A DNA stretch of 64,000 bases from Liolophura sinensis (GCF_032854445.1 NC_088303.1:30857265-30921264); one strand, 5' to 3'. Shown: positions 45,539-58,278, counted from the first letter of the stretch. Numbers and translations are program-made. Notes: generated by a model not told the origin, from the letters alone.

Positions 45539-46418
45539 CAGACTTTTACATGCTATTTCCCCGGGGCTAAGGTATAATTTCCCTTAAGTCAGTATGGGAT
45601 CCTGAAACACAGCGGCTGGCCTCGCCCTCTCTGGTATTCGCCTTAACGACCGTTCGTGGTGCGATGTCGAGTCATAATCCAATTTGATCTGAGGACCACG
45701 GTATATACTTACATAAAGAAGCTTGTGTGCACTTTGTATGTGATTACATCTCGTTTGACAGTTGTAGATGTAATGTTCCAGTATGTAAGCACTCAAACCA
45801 AAAGGATATTTCAAAGAATACGCCATTCTGTTGTCTAAAATAGCTCTTGACAAATAATTCATGGGAGGAAAAAATAGGGCCTTGTGTCTGTTATACTTAC
45901 AAGGTAAGTAATAGAACTAATCTCCCCTGACATCGCCGAAGCTCTTGTTAACAGTGTATGTGCGCAACAAAGTGCGTATCACTTTAAACGTTCCAGGTAC
46001 AGGCGCTTTAGGACACGCAATCTCATGGTTTCCCTTAAGCTATAGGGTGCTACTTAAAGGTGGTACAGAAAACGTGTATCTGGCAACAAGAGTCCAATGT
46101 GAGCAACGTCAACACCGCAAGGGTGGTTACCCGGTCATACGTAACCGATTTAAAACCGCAATGGTTAAATTGTTCACGGCAGTACATAATTGATATTCGT
46201 GAATGCCATATAAAGGCAAGTACAATGAGAATGAGCATAAGGCAATAAGCAAATCATCTACCCGACATCCAGAATTTTGTCCGTTCACGGCTGAGCTTCG
46301 TAGGATCTTGCTGTACAATAGGGACGTCTACCATTAGGCCAATACAACAACCTAACATTGCTCGAGTACTTTCCTGACAAGAATTGAACCCATTTTAGCT
46401 TCAAGCGCGTCAATCAAC
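45539..46418. other. Noncoding stretch, no gene seen
   Basis: Overlapping frames on both strands (up to 92 codons, minus 45584-45862). A strong AAG-GTAAGT donor-like site at about 45.90 kb has no clear coding sequence before it. Confidence 0.4.
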
Positions 46419-46492
46419 ACGCTTGTATACGTGAAATACTCGTTAGTTCAGCGTTAAACTGCAGTGAAAGAAATTAATAAGAAAACTATTTG
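46419..46492 (+). repeat. Diverged SINE 3' end
   Basis: GTATACGTGAAATACTCG then TTAGTTCAGCGTTAAAC and an A-rich tail resemble the family A sequence GTATAAGTGAAATATTC plus the shared 3' motif. Head not recognised. An ancient fragment at best. Confidence 0.4.
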
Positions 46493-46795
46493 GGAATAAA
46501 AAAAACGGGTGTCAAAACAGAAAGTTGTATATACCAGCCGTAAAGGAAAGTTGACGTTCCAGGCCAATAGTCACAAGACCAATCCCAAAAACAACGTTCA
46601 CCACCAAAGAATTAAGAAATTATATAAAAAAGGAAAATAAGTCAAACAAGGACATGCAGTCAACAATTTCCAATGATGTTGGATAGATGAAAGGAATCTT
46701 CTTGAGGAATGGATGGAATCGGATTCCAAATCGTGTACCAGACTAGTTTTTAAGTTGTCGATAAACAAAATATGTGTTTTAGTCGCGGTTTGATT

Positions 46796-46897
46796 GCTAC
46801 TGTTCATATAGCCAACTGTTCATATAGCCAACTGTTTATACAGCCAACTGCTCATATAGCCAACTGTTTATATAGCCAACTGTTCCTACAGCCAATG
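46796..46897 (+). repeat. 16-bp minisatellite, about 6 units
   Basis: Tandem copies of CATATAGCCAACTGTT with point changes (TATACAG, CTACAG variants). It ends at AGCCAATG, so each unit carries AGCCAA, one base short of a CCAAT box. Confidence 0.93.
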
Positions 46898-47059
46898 TGG
46901 CGGTCTAATTCAGCACGACGAATCAACAGCTCATACACGTACCTCCGGATTGGGCAAAATTAGACATAGCCTTGAAGAAGGGTACATTCTGTTCATATGC
47001 ATTTTCAAAGACTTTTTTGATTTGATCTCAGATGGACGCACGCTGACCAAGGGGTATGA

Positions 47060-47290
47060 TGTGTTCCCATACAAACCACTAGCCTTTGATCGATAACTCA
47101 CGTATTCGAATCCAGTTTGCCGTCTGCGACATTAGGCCATTAATTAGATTTTAGAGGTGCCTTACTAGCCCATTTCCGCCAGCCCATAACGGTTTCCTTC
47201 CACTTATAAGGGTTTCCTTCCTCCCATCAACCTGGCTGTCGACATATGTCAAATGAAACATTCATGGGTACATTACTGAACAATCCACTC
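47060..47290 (+). mobile_element. Possible diverged tRNA-SINE, different family
   Basis: A B-box-like GTATTCGAATCCAG occurs near 47.10 kb. It is followed by AACGGTTTCCTTCCACTT, CTTCCTCCCATCAACCTGGC and TCGACATATGTCAAATGAAAC, the last echoing the family A GTATAAGTGAAATATTC region. The order fits a SINE, but no tail or TSD is visible. Confidence 0.35.
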
Positions 47291-49300
47291 CGAAATATTA
47301 TATGCACAACATATACATATAAATAAGTATATTAAGCATAAGCTCCTGGTTTTAATAGTCGACGTAAAACAATTCACCTAGAGGCGTTAGTGTGACGAGA
47401 ATTGCGTGACACGTAGAGTAATTAGCTTAGCCCTATTCTGTATATGCATCCCCCGGTGTTCTCTTTCTGTTCATCTTGATTCTAAACTTACAGTAAAAGT
47501 TTACCAACGCACCAACACCCTGGAAACTTAACTGGCGCTCAGGGAGCAAGCAATACCGTCTAGAAGACAATGCAATTCATTAGGGATGCGTTAATGCCTA
47601 AGCCTGTGAGTGGGATCGTTTGCTAAGTCATATACACCAGTACCCAGGGTTCTGGGATAGACTCAGGGACAGTACGAGCATCATCCATCATACTTACTGA
47701 CGTTGATAGGTCAGGAGAAGTTCTAATGTACCGGCCGGTAAAGAAAGACGTTGTTCGTACTAAATATGACAATTCTCTTCAACGTCTTAATGTAAGATAA
47801 TATAAGACGTTACGTGCAGTATCTAAAGTTTCATTATATAGACCATAAATCATGCGTGATCGAATCCAGTTCACCTTATCTAATCTGTGGTAACGTAAAC
47901 ACAGATCGCGTCTGATTCGTAAACCGTTGAAGGAAACAAATTGTACATTAACCTAAGAACACTAGCACTGAGATGACTCACTCACACACCAACATGCAGG
48001 TTCAGTCGGATATTAGCCAACCCAAGCAAAATAATGCATTCCAGTAATAAAACCTACAGAGAAAACATCCCATCTCATTGTATTTTATACAAGGTGCTAC
48101 GATGACAATTCTATATTAGGGGCTGGTTCGAAATACACGTGGGTAACTTACTCTTTGTCAAAAAACGGTTGCTACATTTTTAGCTTTTATAAAAGGGTGT
48201 GGCGACACTGCTAACTGCAATTCTTACCGCAATAGTCATGAGTCTCTTATTTTATTAAACTCTAAGGATTATGTAGTACAGATCTTGGTGTGCCGCACTA
48301 TACCATCCATCAAAAGGCTTAACGATAAGCCAAGCGTCGACATCGTCTGTTATGCCTAAGGGAGCTGCCTATATATCAGTAATTCAATGAATTACTGGCA
48401 TATTTTACGACCGTATCGACGCGGAAAGATAAAGAGTAGCGTAAATCCTCTATGACGGTTTCATGAATGCAACAACTGATGCGCCCTAAACGCCATAAAT
48501 AACATGACTTGGCTACAAGAAGATCGCGTGTCACAGCATGGATTCGCTCGTGCATGGTGGTGACTACAGTTCGTATGGTACCATGCACTAATTACACCTA
48601 CAACAGACGGTCTATTCGTAAAACCACAGGGATTTTTATTTGATTTGTTTTTCATTGCATCGTCCTTCTGTGACATAGACAATAATTTTTTCACTGGAAA
48701 GGTGGTGTCAGAGCTATGGATGGCGCATTCCGGAGTATTCATGCTAAACCATAAACCTTTACTGACAGCCTTTCCCACGCGTTGCTTACAGACTTTCACC
48801 TCCTATGGGTGGAAGACACGTAGTCCTCAAACGACCTCGTCACGCGGTGGATCGCCTATTGTCACCAAACCCAGTCGAAAAATGAGAGCTGGAATTCCAC
48901 ATTTTATATGGAGAATTGTCTTACTGCTTCGGCCACTAACATCAAATTAGTGCTTTCATCATCGTTACAAATGTAACAGACAACTTTGAATTCATACACA
49001 ATGAACAGAGTGACCTTAATGTACGTAGCATAATCATTGAAGGTGTACATGTGAAGAAAATATAAACGACTTGGTCTCTCGGGGATTGTGATTAGACTCG
49101 GTCAGTAATTACATTAGTCTCGTCATCAACAATGTCTTCTATGTAACCATGATTTAAATTATTTGTCAGAAGATTAAACCATATTCGAGGCTCAAACATC
49201 TTCCAGTTTAGCGATAATTGGTCATTGGTCAATTAAAGTGGACTTTTGCCAGAACCGAGTCTATATCTGTCCTGGACAGACTACATGGAACACGAGTAAA
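47291..49300. other. Noncoding stretch; opposed open frames
   Basis: Opposed frames at 48461-48799 (minus, 112 codons) and 48645-48950 (plus, 101 codons) overlap and lack motifs. No repeat copy recognised in about 2 kb. Confidence 0.35.
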
Positions 49301-49387
49301 CGGTATTGACCAGAGACGAATAGACGACGACAACTCTGCAGAACGATCTCTGGCCCAACTGTTCGCCGCCAAAGTTCCACCAGTCAA

Positions 49388-49413
49388 CCAATGAAATCAG
49401 ACCAGGTCACGTG
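49388..49413 (+). promoter_or_regulatory. CCAAT box and CACGTG E-box
   Basis: CCAAT at 49388-49392 and CACGTG at 49408-49413 sit at the left edge of a locally GC-rich block. The pairing is typical of many animal promoters (NF-Y and bHLH factors). A TATAAAA on the opposite strand (about 49.47 kb) could instead belong to a minus-strand promoter. Orientation is therefore undecided. Confidence 0.3.
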
Positions 49414-50002
49414 CCGTCGACTTTTTGTTGGCTGCTTCTTGGCCCTCGCGGCATTGTTCAGTGGCCACCTTTTATACTGCCTCTTACTTTCCTCTATGGC
49501 CCGTCACTCGAGGCGGATTGTCTTGGTTTTGCTCCGACACTAGGCGGACCAAACCTAAGAGTGCCGCCCGATCGGAGATCTTCCACGCCGTCACCTCTGT
49601 CAGAGGAATTGAAAAGCTTCGCATCAAATGCTCTCTTTCCACAGGCCTGGAACGGCGACAGAGCGGCCAACTCTCAGCCGTAGCAGTCCGGCTCGATTGG
49701 ACTGTTTGTTAGATGAGCTTTTGTCAGCTCTTCTCTGCATCGCCTGTCATTGATCTGTCCTAGCAATTATGTCCTCGCATGCCTGATTAAAGGGCCAGCC
49801 TGGAAGCGGCATATGGAAGAACTGCTAGAGATTTTTTTCTATCTTTTTCGTGAAGAATCTTATTGAGTTGACAATCCAGCGGACGCAAGACGGAAGAAAC
49901 CTGATTAGTATAAGATTTTTATGCAGTGGATATTCCTCAGCTATTGATCTCTGTGCGGAACCCCATGGAGCATACGCGGAGTCTACTGACTTTTTGAGGC
50001 AG
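49414..50002 (+). other. GC-rich 5' region of candidate gene
   Basis: The block 49.41-49.71 kb is GC-richer than its surroundings and open in two plus frames (90 and 95 codons), neither with a known domain. A further 61-codon frame spans 49850-50035. It may be 5' UTR, a first coding exon or simply a GC-rich regulatory block. A good acceptor-like TCTACTGACTTTTTGAGGCAG ends it at 50002. Confidence 0.25.
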
Positions 50003-50124
50003 AGAAACTATTACTGTCGTTTTAGAGAGAGTTAAACTTGCCCGTTGCTTGTGCGTCACGAATTACAACTCCAGCCTCTATTGGACCCTACAGCTGGAGA
50101 CCAGGACGAATTTTGCTGATCCAG
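50003..50124 (+). CDS. Candidate exon 1 of plus-strand gene
   Basis: This 122-base segment lies between a pyrimidine-rich acceptor (GACTTTTTGAGGCAG) and the donor GATCCAG-GTATGTGTC. One frame is open throughout, for about 40 residues, starting ETITVVLERVKLARC and ending NSSLYWTLQLETRTNFADP. It contains Cys, aromatics and one N-glycosylation-type NSS, which would suit an extracellular domain. It ends in phase 1, compatible with joining to an exon that starts TGGAAACTC near 51063. No family recognised. The overlapping 61-codon frame is an alternative reading. Confidence 0.3.
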
Positions 50125-51030
50125 GTATGTGTCACCATCTCTCCTTTGTAACTACTGTTGACAAATCCTTGTTTTCTGTTTCGAAATCGTTTCTATATTT
50201 TCGCCTTGGGTATTAAGAATGGGCCTGGGTGTGGAATCGTAAACAATATGATTTATCCTTACCTTAACTTATCAAAAGTTTTAAACAGAATTTTGTACTT
50301 CTGTTTTATTTTTTAGTGTGTGTGTGTGTAAAATCTTTCACGTCTGCCAGAAGAGCTGATGTCATCAAAAGATATAATATTTTGAAAATGTTTTCGTGTA
50401 ATCCTACCCATACTTTTTAACACGAGCCGTTCACGCAACTGCAAAATACATCTTCTCACTAAGACATGCTTAGCTATTTTAGGGAGCATTAGCGCTTGCA
50501 GCTCGCTCAATAACTCCTCTTTAAATCGGTGCCTATAGCTCTAAACTGCCAAGTAAGCGGCAATTTTGTGTATTCAGTGGAGAGACAGTTTACACCATTA
50601 TCCGTATATTGTGGAAGGCTAGGAACTAAAGACTGAGATTTATCGTTCACAATCCCCTCTGGAACACATCAAAGCTACCAGAGTAATACAGGCGAGACGA
50701 GATCGACTATAGCGGTGCTGAGACGATACAGTTTCCAGTCAATTTGCTGCTCATGTACAACGTGGGCATTTGCCGTTAGATGGGTTTCTAGTTACCTGCA
50801 GCCCCTGGGAGGGTAGTCTATCCGCTGATATAATCACAGAGCAAACACGCGCGCGCTATCTGCCCACCGGTGAATTTGTAGATTATATAAACATCAAGAA
50901 TCCCATGGAGTAGACGGAACATAGTGTTTATAGGATTTCAAGATTTAACCACCCTATGGTTTGAGGTTACTATATCTACATAGTACTATCCAGGTGTCCA
51001 TGTCATTTATAATGCTTGAGGGGTCGTCAG

Positions 51031-51154
51031 TGATGCTGGGGTAAATGGGAGACCTAATGGAGTGGAAACTCAGTCGACAATCCTAACTCCCTCTCATTAT
51101 AACACGAATCCCATTGATTCCGCCGACATTCCGAGAGGAATTGACACTGCGCAG
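51031..51154 (+). CDS. Candidate exon 2 of plus-strand gene
   Basis: Open frame from about 51020 ending GCGCAG then GTAAGCTCT, a strong donor in phase 0. The residues (NGRPNGVETQSTILTP then SHYNTNPIDSADIPRGIDTA) look like a polar linker or extracellular stretch rich in Thr, Ser, Pro and Asn. Two acceptors are possible: GTCGTCAG at 51030 or AATGGAG at about 51062. Only the second keeps frame with the 50003-50124 segment, and it is the weaker site. No domain recognised and no further exon was found downstream. Confidence 0.33.
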
Positions 51155-52772
51155 GTAAGCTCTTGTACTTTCGTCATTACCATGGATAAAAGTCATAAAT
51201 TATACTTAACGGTTAGCACTTGCGGACCGTGTGATTGCGAATTAGCTACCGGTACCGTTAGGATTGTGGTGAATGTAGGTGTACAGCTCAGCTCTCCATT
51301 AGAGCTGCATGTCCACACCTGATATGTGCAGGGGCGGTTGGAATATAATGTATGGAACAAAAAAGAAAAGCTAATGATGTGTTAAAAATTAAATTTGTGA
51401 CAGGCCGACATACCTCTATATTTTTTAGTTAGAGTTGATGTGATTTTTTGGGAGATGTGCCTCAAGAAGGTTGATTTGAAACGCACTTATATGGCTGGCA
51501 AGTATAAAACGCACTTTTCAACCACCAAAGCAAATATCCATGCCTATCCATGAGGAATCTGAGACACTAGCTTGGATTTATAACATCTCATCATTCAGAC
51601 TTTCGGGGAAAATTTCAGAAGGACATAAGTGGATAACATGTGTATGGCAGTCTATAGCTGAACTGTTCCTGGAACACTTCAGTCTCTGTCGTGTGCTGTC
51701 CCAGCTTGTATATGGCCCCAGATCGAGCATTTCTACCCGCGTGCCGTTTCAAATGGTAATGCTCCTGTACTTTCTATGCCCGTTTAGCCCTTAAGCAATT
51801 AAGCCGTCTTCTGTTATTATGGTGCTAAACTATAGTCCCAGTGCCTTCCACATTTTAATCAGCAAGGCCTATGAGGTCTTTATGCAATGTTTTCGTCGGC
51901 AAAATCAATCTAAATCTTCATAAGGTCAATGATAAATGAGAAACCTTGGTTTGATCCGGCATTGACTGTATTTGTTACAGGTGACCTGATGTTTCGATTA
52001 TTTCCGTGTGAATCAAATCGCCAAGAAGTCTTCTTTGATAGTTTTATTCCACATCCTCGGCACCTATGTCGGGTTTGTACGGTGCATGTCGTGCTATCTT
52101 CTTTTGGACTACTAAGTAATTGTCGCGTAGAAAAAATAAATCATGACATCCTCGTGAATATGCGAATCAGAAAATAGTACGTCAAGTTTAATAGATTAGA
52201 AACCATACAAAAAATGAATAAATATAAAACCCGGCGGAAATTGGAAGCACATGAAGAGCTTAGTTTTTGTGTAGCCCTACCTTATAACGCGATGTGGCAT
52301 TTCACTTCTGTACTTAATATAAACCGAATAACCTCAATAAGCCGTGGTGGAAACTTGGAACCTAAATGGCCATTATTTCGAAGGAACACTGAAATATTAG
52401 AAGTTTTTTCTAATGGCTGATGACTGCGTTTCGTGTGGCACGACGGTGTTTTCTCGTCACATATAGGTCAGTGCAACTCAATGACAGCCCAGCCTTTAAA
52501 AATATACAAGCTTGTTTTCCAAAAACGAAGCTTGTTGACACCTTATGAGCAACACGGTAGATCTGTGCTTTGCAGTCTCTGCTGGTTAACAAAATCGCAT
52601 AAATATTAAATTACGTAATAGTGGTAGTAGACGCAGCACCTAAAATACGGAAGCTACCTGGAAGCGTTACTATCAAATATAATATCAGCTTCCGGGTCAC
52701 CAGCCATTAATGAATATTGCTGCGTTTCATGTGAGAAATATGTAGAATACAAAATGGCATTAATACTGTTTT
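51155..52772. other. Probable intron or intergenic; no clear gene
   Basis: Frames at 51540-51794 (84 codons, ATG start), 51929-52177 and 52214-52420 are plus-strand but unconnected by recognisable splice pairs and lack motifs. A low-confidence place to look for further exons of the 50-51 kb candidate. Confidence 0.3.
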
Positions 52773-52821
52773 AGATCACGCGTAAAACACCAATCAAAAA
52801 AATAAATAATTTTCAGATCAC
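52773..52821 (+). mobile_element. Tiny family A SINE 3' end with TSD-like repeats
   Basis: GCGTAAAACACCAATCAAAA plus AATAAATAA (about 30 bases) matches only the very 3' end of family A. It is flanked by AGATCAC at 52773-52779 and 52815-52821, each preceded by TTT. This fits an extremely 5'-truncated insertion. Confidence 0.65.
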
Positions 52822-55800
52822 CTGATTTGGAAAGCAACTGTAGCATTTTTTTCCAAAAATTAGTTTAAATCTGAGATTTGCCCTGTTCAACGTTGTTTGC
52901 ATAACTATGCCTTGTCTTCTTTTATGCTTTTCACAATGTTGTTTTGTCACCTACATAAGCAAAAAAAAATCATCGAGGAGAATTTTATCGTAGTTATTGA
53001 GATTTAGACAGATAGAGAACTATGTACTTTTGAGGTTTTTAGTTCGTTGAGTGTCTGGATATGTGTAGTGCTGCACAACTATACAATGTGGCTGATCATG
53101 CCGCATGTTCAGGCTTTTCATTTTAACGAAATGAAGGATCTGTTAACCTGATACAGTCATAGCATTAGTTATTCGACAACGGTGTGGAAAAAGGCAATTA
53201 AACTAGAAGCAAGTACGACAGTGTAATGGTAGATCTAGCCATTAGACTGGCTATCGAACATAGGTATGTGGACGTCCGTTAAGCCAAGGCAAATACGACA
53301 ATGTTGTACATCGTATTTTGATACACGGGGGGAAAGTCTGAGTTTGAATTTCGTGATACAATGACAGTGCTGATCTTCTAATGCTGTGGCTCAAACAAAC
53401 GTTAGACATGTTTTGGTGATGCGACATGGCAAGTTGAGTTCGGGCTAGGTTCTTAATCAAAGATAAGACCGATGCACAGCGTTTGAGCCCCAGTGCAGTT
53501 GTACATGTATGAACTGTTTGAATGTCAGTCGGCCATGGCATGGTAATGCTATAAACAAATTGCACCGGACGTAACAGGAGTCGTGAGAGACAGAACGAAC
53601 GAAGGGATCTGGAAACAAGAGAGAATCTGTCGAGACATCGCTGGCGGCGAAACTTTGTCTGGGGTTGCCAACGTCAACATATGCTCCGGATTGCTCCATT
53701 TGGCTGGGAGCAAATCTTGAAAACAAAGTCAGCCATCCTTGTTGCAGAGCACCTCGTGTAAGCCGCAACAGGCCGACGAAGCGACAGAGCTGCAGTGAAG
53801 CGGTAACAGCTTCTTCATCATAAGAATGAAATACGCCAAGTCCATTTTAATGCGTCAAACTCACTCCTTAAATTAAATGTTGACTGTAAACTTCTCTCGA
53901 CAAAATATGCTTCAAAATGCTTTCATAATAACCCAAACAGCCATATGCATGTCGTGTTTTCTAATAGCTAAAAGATGAGCAAAAGAAGAGAAATTTAACG
54001 GTTTGATGTCATCTTTAAATAAATTTACGCATGAATTCTGTAAATTTTGGATACATTACAAGAGGACAGCTGGTAATGTATCAAGACAGATTGAAGGTGT
54101 CATGAACGTAAAAGAGAAAAAAATGAAATAAGAAACACCGCCTTTGAATTACTAAACCTTCTTTGTTAAGTCTTGCGTGTCGTGAAAAAAAAACCTTAGC
54201 ATATTACCTTTGCTTGATTTAACTCTTTGATGGATTGTCGTTTATGCCTTGCCAAGCGCAGTGCAAATACGGATAAGTTCCACTTGCGTAAGCCGACATC
54301 TTTTCCAAACTTATTTTCATCAAGTGGCCTGAGTGAGATCAGACAAAGTTACAAAGTTGGCTCTCAGAATTCATCTGGGTAGGATCAGCAAGGATATAGG
54401 AATTCGCCTTAACTATTTCTGATTGATCGTTATTTCACACGAAACCTTCACCCTTGCAACAAGTAATCAGACGTTGTTGTTGTCTTGAAACTAGTCCGAT
54501 TGCACCCAGTTTTCCCTGCAATGACTTTCTTCTAAATTTCACGAGCGTATAATTAAAAGTTGCTTTCCATCACCCAGGCTGAGATATTGTTGGGTACGGT
54601 CACTAATTCCATTTCATCAACAGCTTGTCATTTAGTATTCACAGGGCTGTGTTTTTGTGGTCTAATTAAATAAAAGCCAAAGGATCATGCCTAGTGATCC
54701 ATCAAGGATGTCATATACAGCCCGATGCAGACCCCGGCTATTTCTAAGCTTTCCTCGTACGACACTCTTAGATCTCTTTATACCTAGCAAATGAAGTTGT
54801 TTTAATCGATTTGCCATAGATAGCAAACAAGAACCAAATGAAGGGAAAAAATGATTTTCGCTTCTAACGCTATGCCTTGTTCTTCTTAAATATACCGAAT
54901 AGGTGGTAATGCGATTAAGCAAGAGCCAAGAGTAAAGAAGTGAATACATTCTGCATAAATATCACCATATTTGTCGAAAGCAGCCGTGTGTGTTAGTTTA
55001 TACATGTAAATGGACTCGTGTTTTCCATTCGTAATCAGTGATAAGTAATCATTTATATTTGCATGCACACCAACTGCAAGGCTGAATTAGGTAAACAATG
55101 ATCTATGACGCTGTGAACATTTGTGTAATAGATAAAACACACGCCGCTTTATTGACAAACGTTATAAAAAAAACATCTCCACACTCCACACTTCATCAGT
55201 CTGCAAATTTCCCAGAATCTGATTTATCTAATGTCATACTTCCGTATAAATAATGGAACCCCGCGATTATGCACACACTCACCACATGCCCTTTCTCAGA
55301 GTGTGTCGTGCAGTTCGACAGTCCTATTTTCAAATGCTGGGTTCCGAGGAAAAATTAGGTCTTTCCATCTTAAGCTTGTTATTGTATGAGTTGTGTGAAG
55401 CAATGAACTTTAATGTGAGCATCTTGAAAATCTTATTTGTTAAAGAGCCTATTTACGCATGTCTTCTTTTTAGGAAAATACATAGCGCCGAAAACATGTC
55501 TGTTTAGTGTTAACAGTAAGGCATCGTCGGGAAGCATTTCACTTACACAGATAATTCTCTGTCATGGCTGTAAAAAGACAATAGTATATCCATTGCGCTA
55601 TCAACCTACTAAACCTGGGTTAGCTCAGCTCTCGATCATTGATCACTGCTGGCGTGCCAGTGTATTGGGGTAGTTTTGTCTCCATATAGCCAATCGATCA
55701 GTGCACAATATTTGTCCTGCCTCTGTGATAAGATAAATGAAATACTTAAGCAGGCTTGGAGCTTGAACTAAATAGGAATATTCGGGGCATCAGGGACGGA

Positions 55801-56173
55801 TTTATCCAAAGCAAAAAATACCTGTGGGGTTCTTCGATCGTTTTAGTGCCTGTAATACCATCAGGTAAACTGTCCAAGATTACTTTATTTTTCTAAGGTC
55901 ACTAAAATGTACACACAGTAATGAAATGTATTTTTCCACAGGTTCCGAATAGCTCTCTTTGTCATATAAAGCATCTTACTCTCATATAAACACCAACCTA
56001 AAACTTGATTGTTGTTTGGCGCCATACTCAACTAGTTTTCATCTAACATACAATGTAGGTCAGTTCGGGTACCAGATCAGATCAGAGCCCATAAGGCAAG
56101 AACCATATCCCGCCGGGGACATAATGCACGAATAGAAGTATGCTAAAATAGCCGAAGTCCAACCTATACCCCT
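52822..56173. other. Long noncoding stretch, no gene seen
   Basis: Opposed or overlapping frames up to about 104 codons. A minus-strand ATG frame near 53.70 kb starts MEQSGAYVDVGNPRQSFAAS and stays open into the 53457 end; it is CpG-richer than average but has no family or clear donor. No recognisable repeats otherwise. Confidence 0.35.
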
Positions 56174-56258
56174 ATAGGTCTGACAGCAACCTGCGCATAG
56201 TCGTTAGTTTCTTGCGGGCTCTGAACGGTTTCTTCCCACCATAATGCGTCAAGCACCA
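56174..56258 (+). mobile_element. Family A SINE, internal fragment
   Basis: Sense fragment: AGCAACCTGCGCATAGTCG, TTTCTTGCGGGCTCTGAACG, TTCTTCCCACCATAATGCG. Both ends lost. About 150 bases upstream (56.03 kb) GCGCCATACTCAACTAG may be a further decayed antisense piece. Confidence 0.7.
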
Positions 56259-58278
56259 GGGACTAGTTCCACAAAGACATTCCCGACTTAAGTAAAAATT
56301 TTGAGCTACGATCTTAAAACTTTTTTTTTCTGCTTTATCAAGTAAAATTTTGTCCACCTCATCGATGTTATTTTAAGCCATATGTATCCAACTTTCAACT
56401 TTTAGTATAAAAAACTGCGCGTTGTGGAAAGATTTTAAATTTTGACTTAAGTCAGAAATGTGGAATCGACCCCAAGCAAAGAAATAAATAAATCTGTTCC
56501 TGAAGATCAACAGCTAGAGGTTAAAGCTTATTACAAAGGGAGTTCAATCAAACCAGCAACAAAAGCGTTACAGTTAGTATTCATGACACAGTAAATCAAG
56601 AAGACGTGCTCCAGTTGACATTTAAATTATTTAACCAAAAAGGACGATGGCAACAGTTGACAGTTGGTATTAAATGACTTGGCCGTAAAGATCGATGGCG
56701 GCGTGACAAGTGGTGTGAAATGGCCTAATCAAAAATGACCACGACAGTGTGACAATTGCTGATAAATTACTTCACCGGAGAGAGCTATGACATTATGATA
56801 ATTAAGTTGAAAAATTAAACCGGAGTGAATAAGGACAGTCTGATAATAAGTGTTTAATGATGAAAGAGAAGGACGGAAGTGTGACAAAGACTTCATTTAA
56901 TCGGAGAAGGCAATGGGAGTGTGAAACTTGCTCGGTATATCACTTAATCGTTATGGACGAAGGCAGTACTAATGTAACAGTCGACAGTAATTGACTTAAC
57001 CCGATGTACACGAACATTATTCTCAGAACAAAGCGAAATGTTCGAATAAAAAGTCAGGACATGAACGTGGAATAAATTAGTGTCAGACGACCATTTCCCC
57101 CTTTGGGAATAAAGTTAGTTTTTCAATCTCAAATATAATACAGCATATACTCTATGAGCAATAGCTAGTTACTTGCAAATAGAGGATCTGCTTAGATATG
57201 AATAATATATGAAAGTTACAAATATTTAACGTTCACTACATCAAACCAGTTAAAGTAAGCAATCAGTATAAATAGGGTAAATTTACAATTTTAATAGAAT
57301 ATTTCCTATTCGAAAGCCAACGCATTGCGTGAAAGCTTTAATAAAACTTTAAAGTTGATTTATTTGTTCTTTTATTATCACTAAACATGCAGCTCTGTTT
57401 AACGTTAGCAACCTTGCTAATTCCTCTGTTGGAGAGGGACATTAAGGATTGGCTTAATTAATTGGCGTAGATATGATTTTAAAGAATGTATGAGGTGTGG
57501 AGGAAGTTGTTTATGATGTGGTGCATAGAAGCAATTACCACAAAGAACAGTCTATGTGAGTGATGCATAGCTATATAGCATTTTTACACATACTGATAGA
57601 ATTTCTATCTACGTGGACTGTTCCCCAAACTCAACTATCAGAAAAAATATCCACGGATAGAGTCAATTAGACCTGAGTGTACTTTTAATATTGTGATGTA
57701 CAGAATGTGATAGCGAGTTGAAATCCATATACATGGTGCTGGACTACCCATATTAAGATGCTTTCTTCTTTGATTTACAGTATATCGTGCAACTGATGCA
57801 ATGTATGGTAACAGAGTTTTACTGTTAATTTTCCGCATCACTCCGCTTCATCGATAAAAACTAATGTGTGGCCTATAAATCAACGCTCGTGTTCAATTTA
57901 TCAAATACAGCAGGGCTTTCTCCTGATTTCCCTCAGATGTATGAGTTGTACTTTGTCGCCAGCGAGCGAGTTAAGCGTCTTCTACTGTTATTATAGAACA
58001 GAGACTAAAGGTTATTACATTCTCACGATGTAACATTTGTAAGTAATAAAGGAACGTGTGTTGCCAATGCTCGAAATGCTGCGCATTACGTTGACAATTT
58101 GCCTTATACATTCCCATAGCACTTACCATCCACATATAATTTAATGTAAACAACCCGATTGTAAATATGGCGTAATGAAAAAAAAACAAAAATTATGTAA
58201 TATTCGTGAGTTGAGAACGTTTAACATTGCGTCATTTATAGCTGTTTGTCTCAATGAATCACGTTGACTTGTTACTCG
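56259..58278. other. Noncoding stretch, no gene seen
   Basis: AT-rich DNA. Between about 56.63 and 57.00 kb a loosely periodic text recurs (GGACGATGGCAACAGTTGAC, GATGGCGGCGTGACAAG, GGACGGAAGTGTGAC, GGCAGTACTAATGTAACAG), suggesting a decayed tandem repeat with units of roughly 50-60 bases. A minus frame at 57971-58189 has a hydrophobic start before GTAAGTGC but no other support. Confidence 0.35.

Noticed and set aside
48461-48950. Opposed 112- and 101-codon frames as genes
   Set aside because: Mutually overlapping, no motifs, and lengths within chance expectation for AT-rich DNA of this size.
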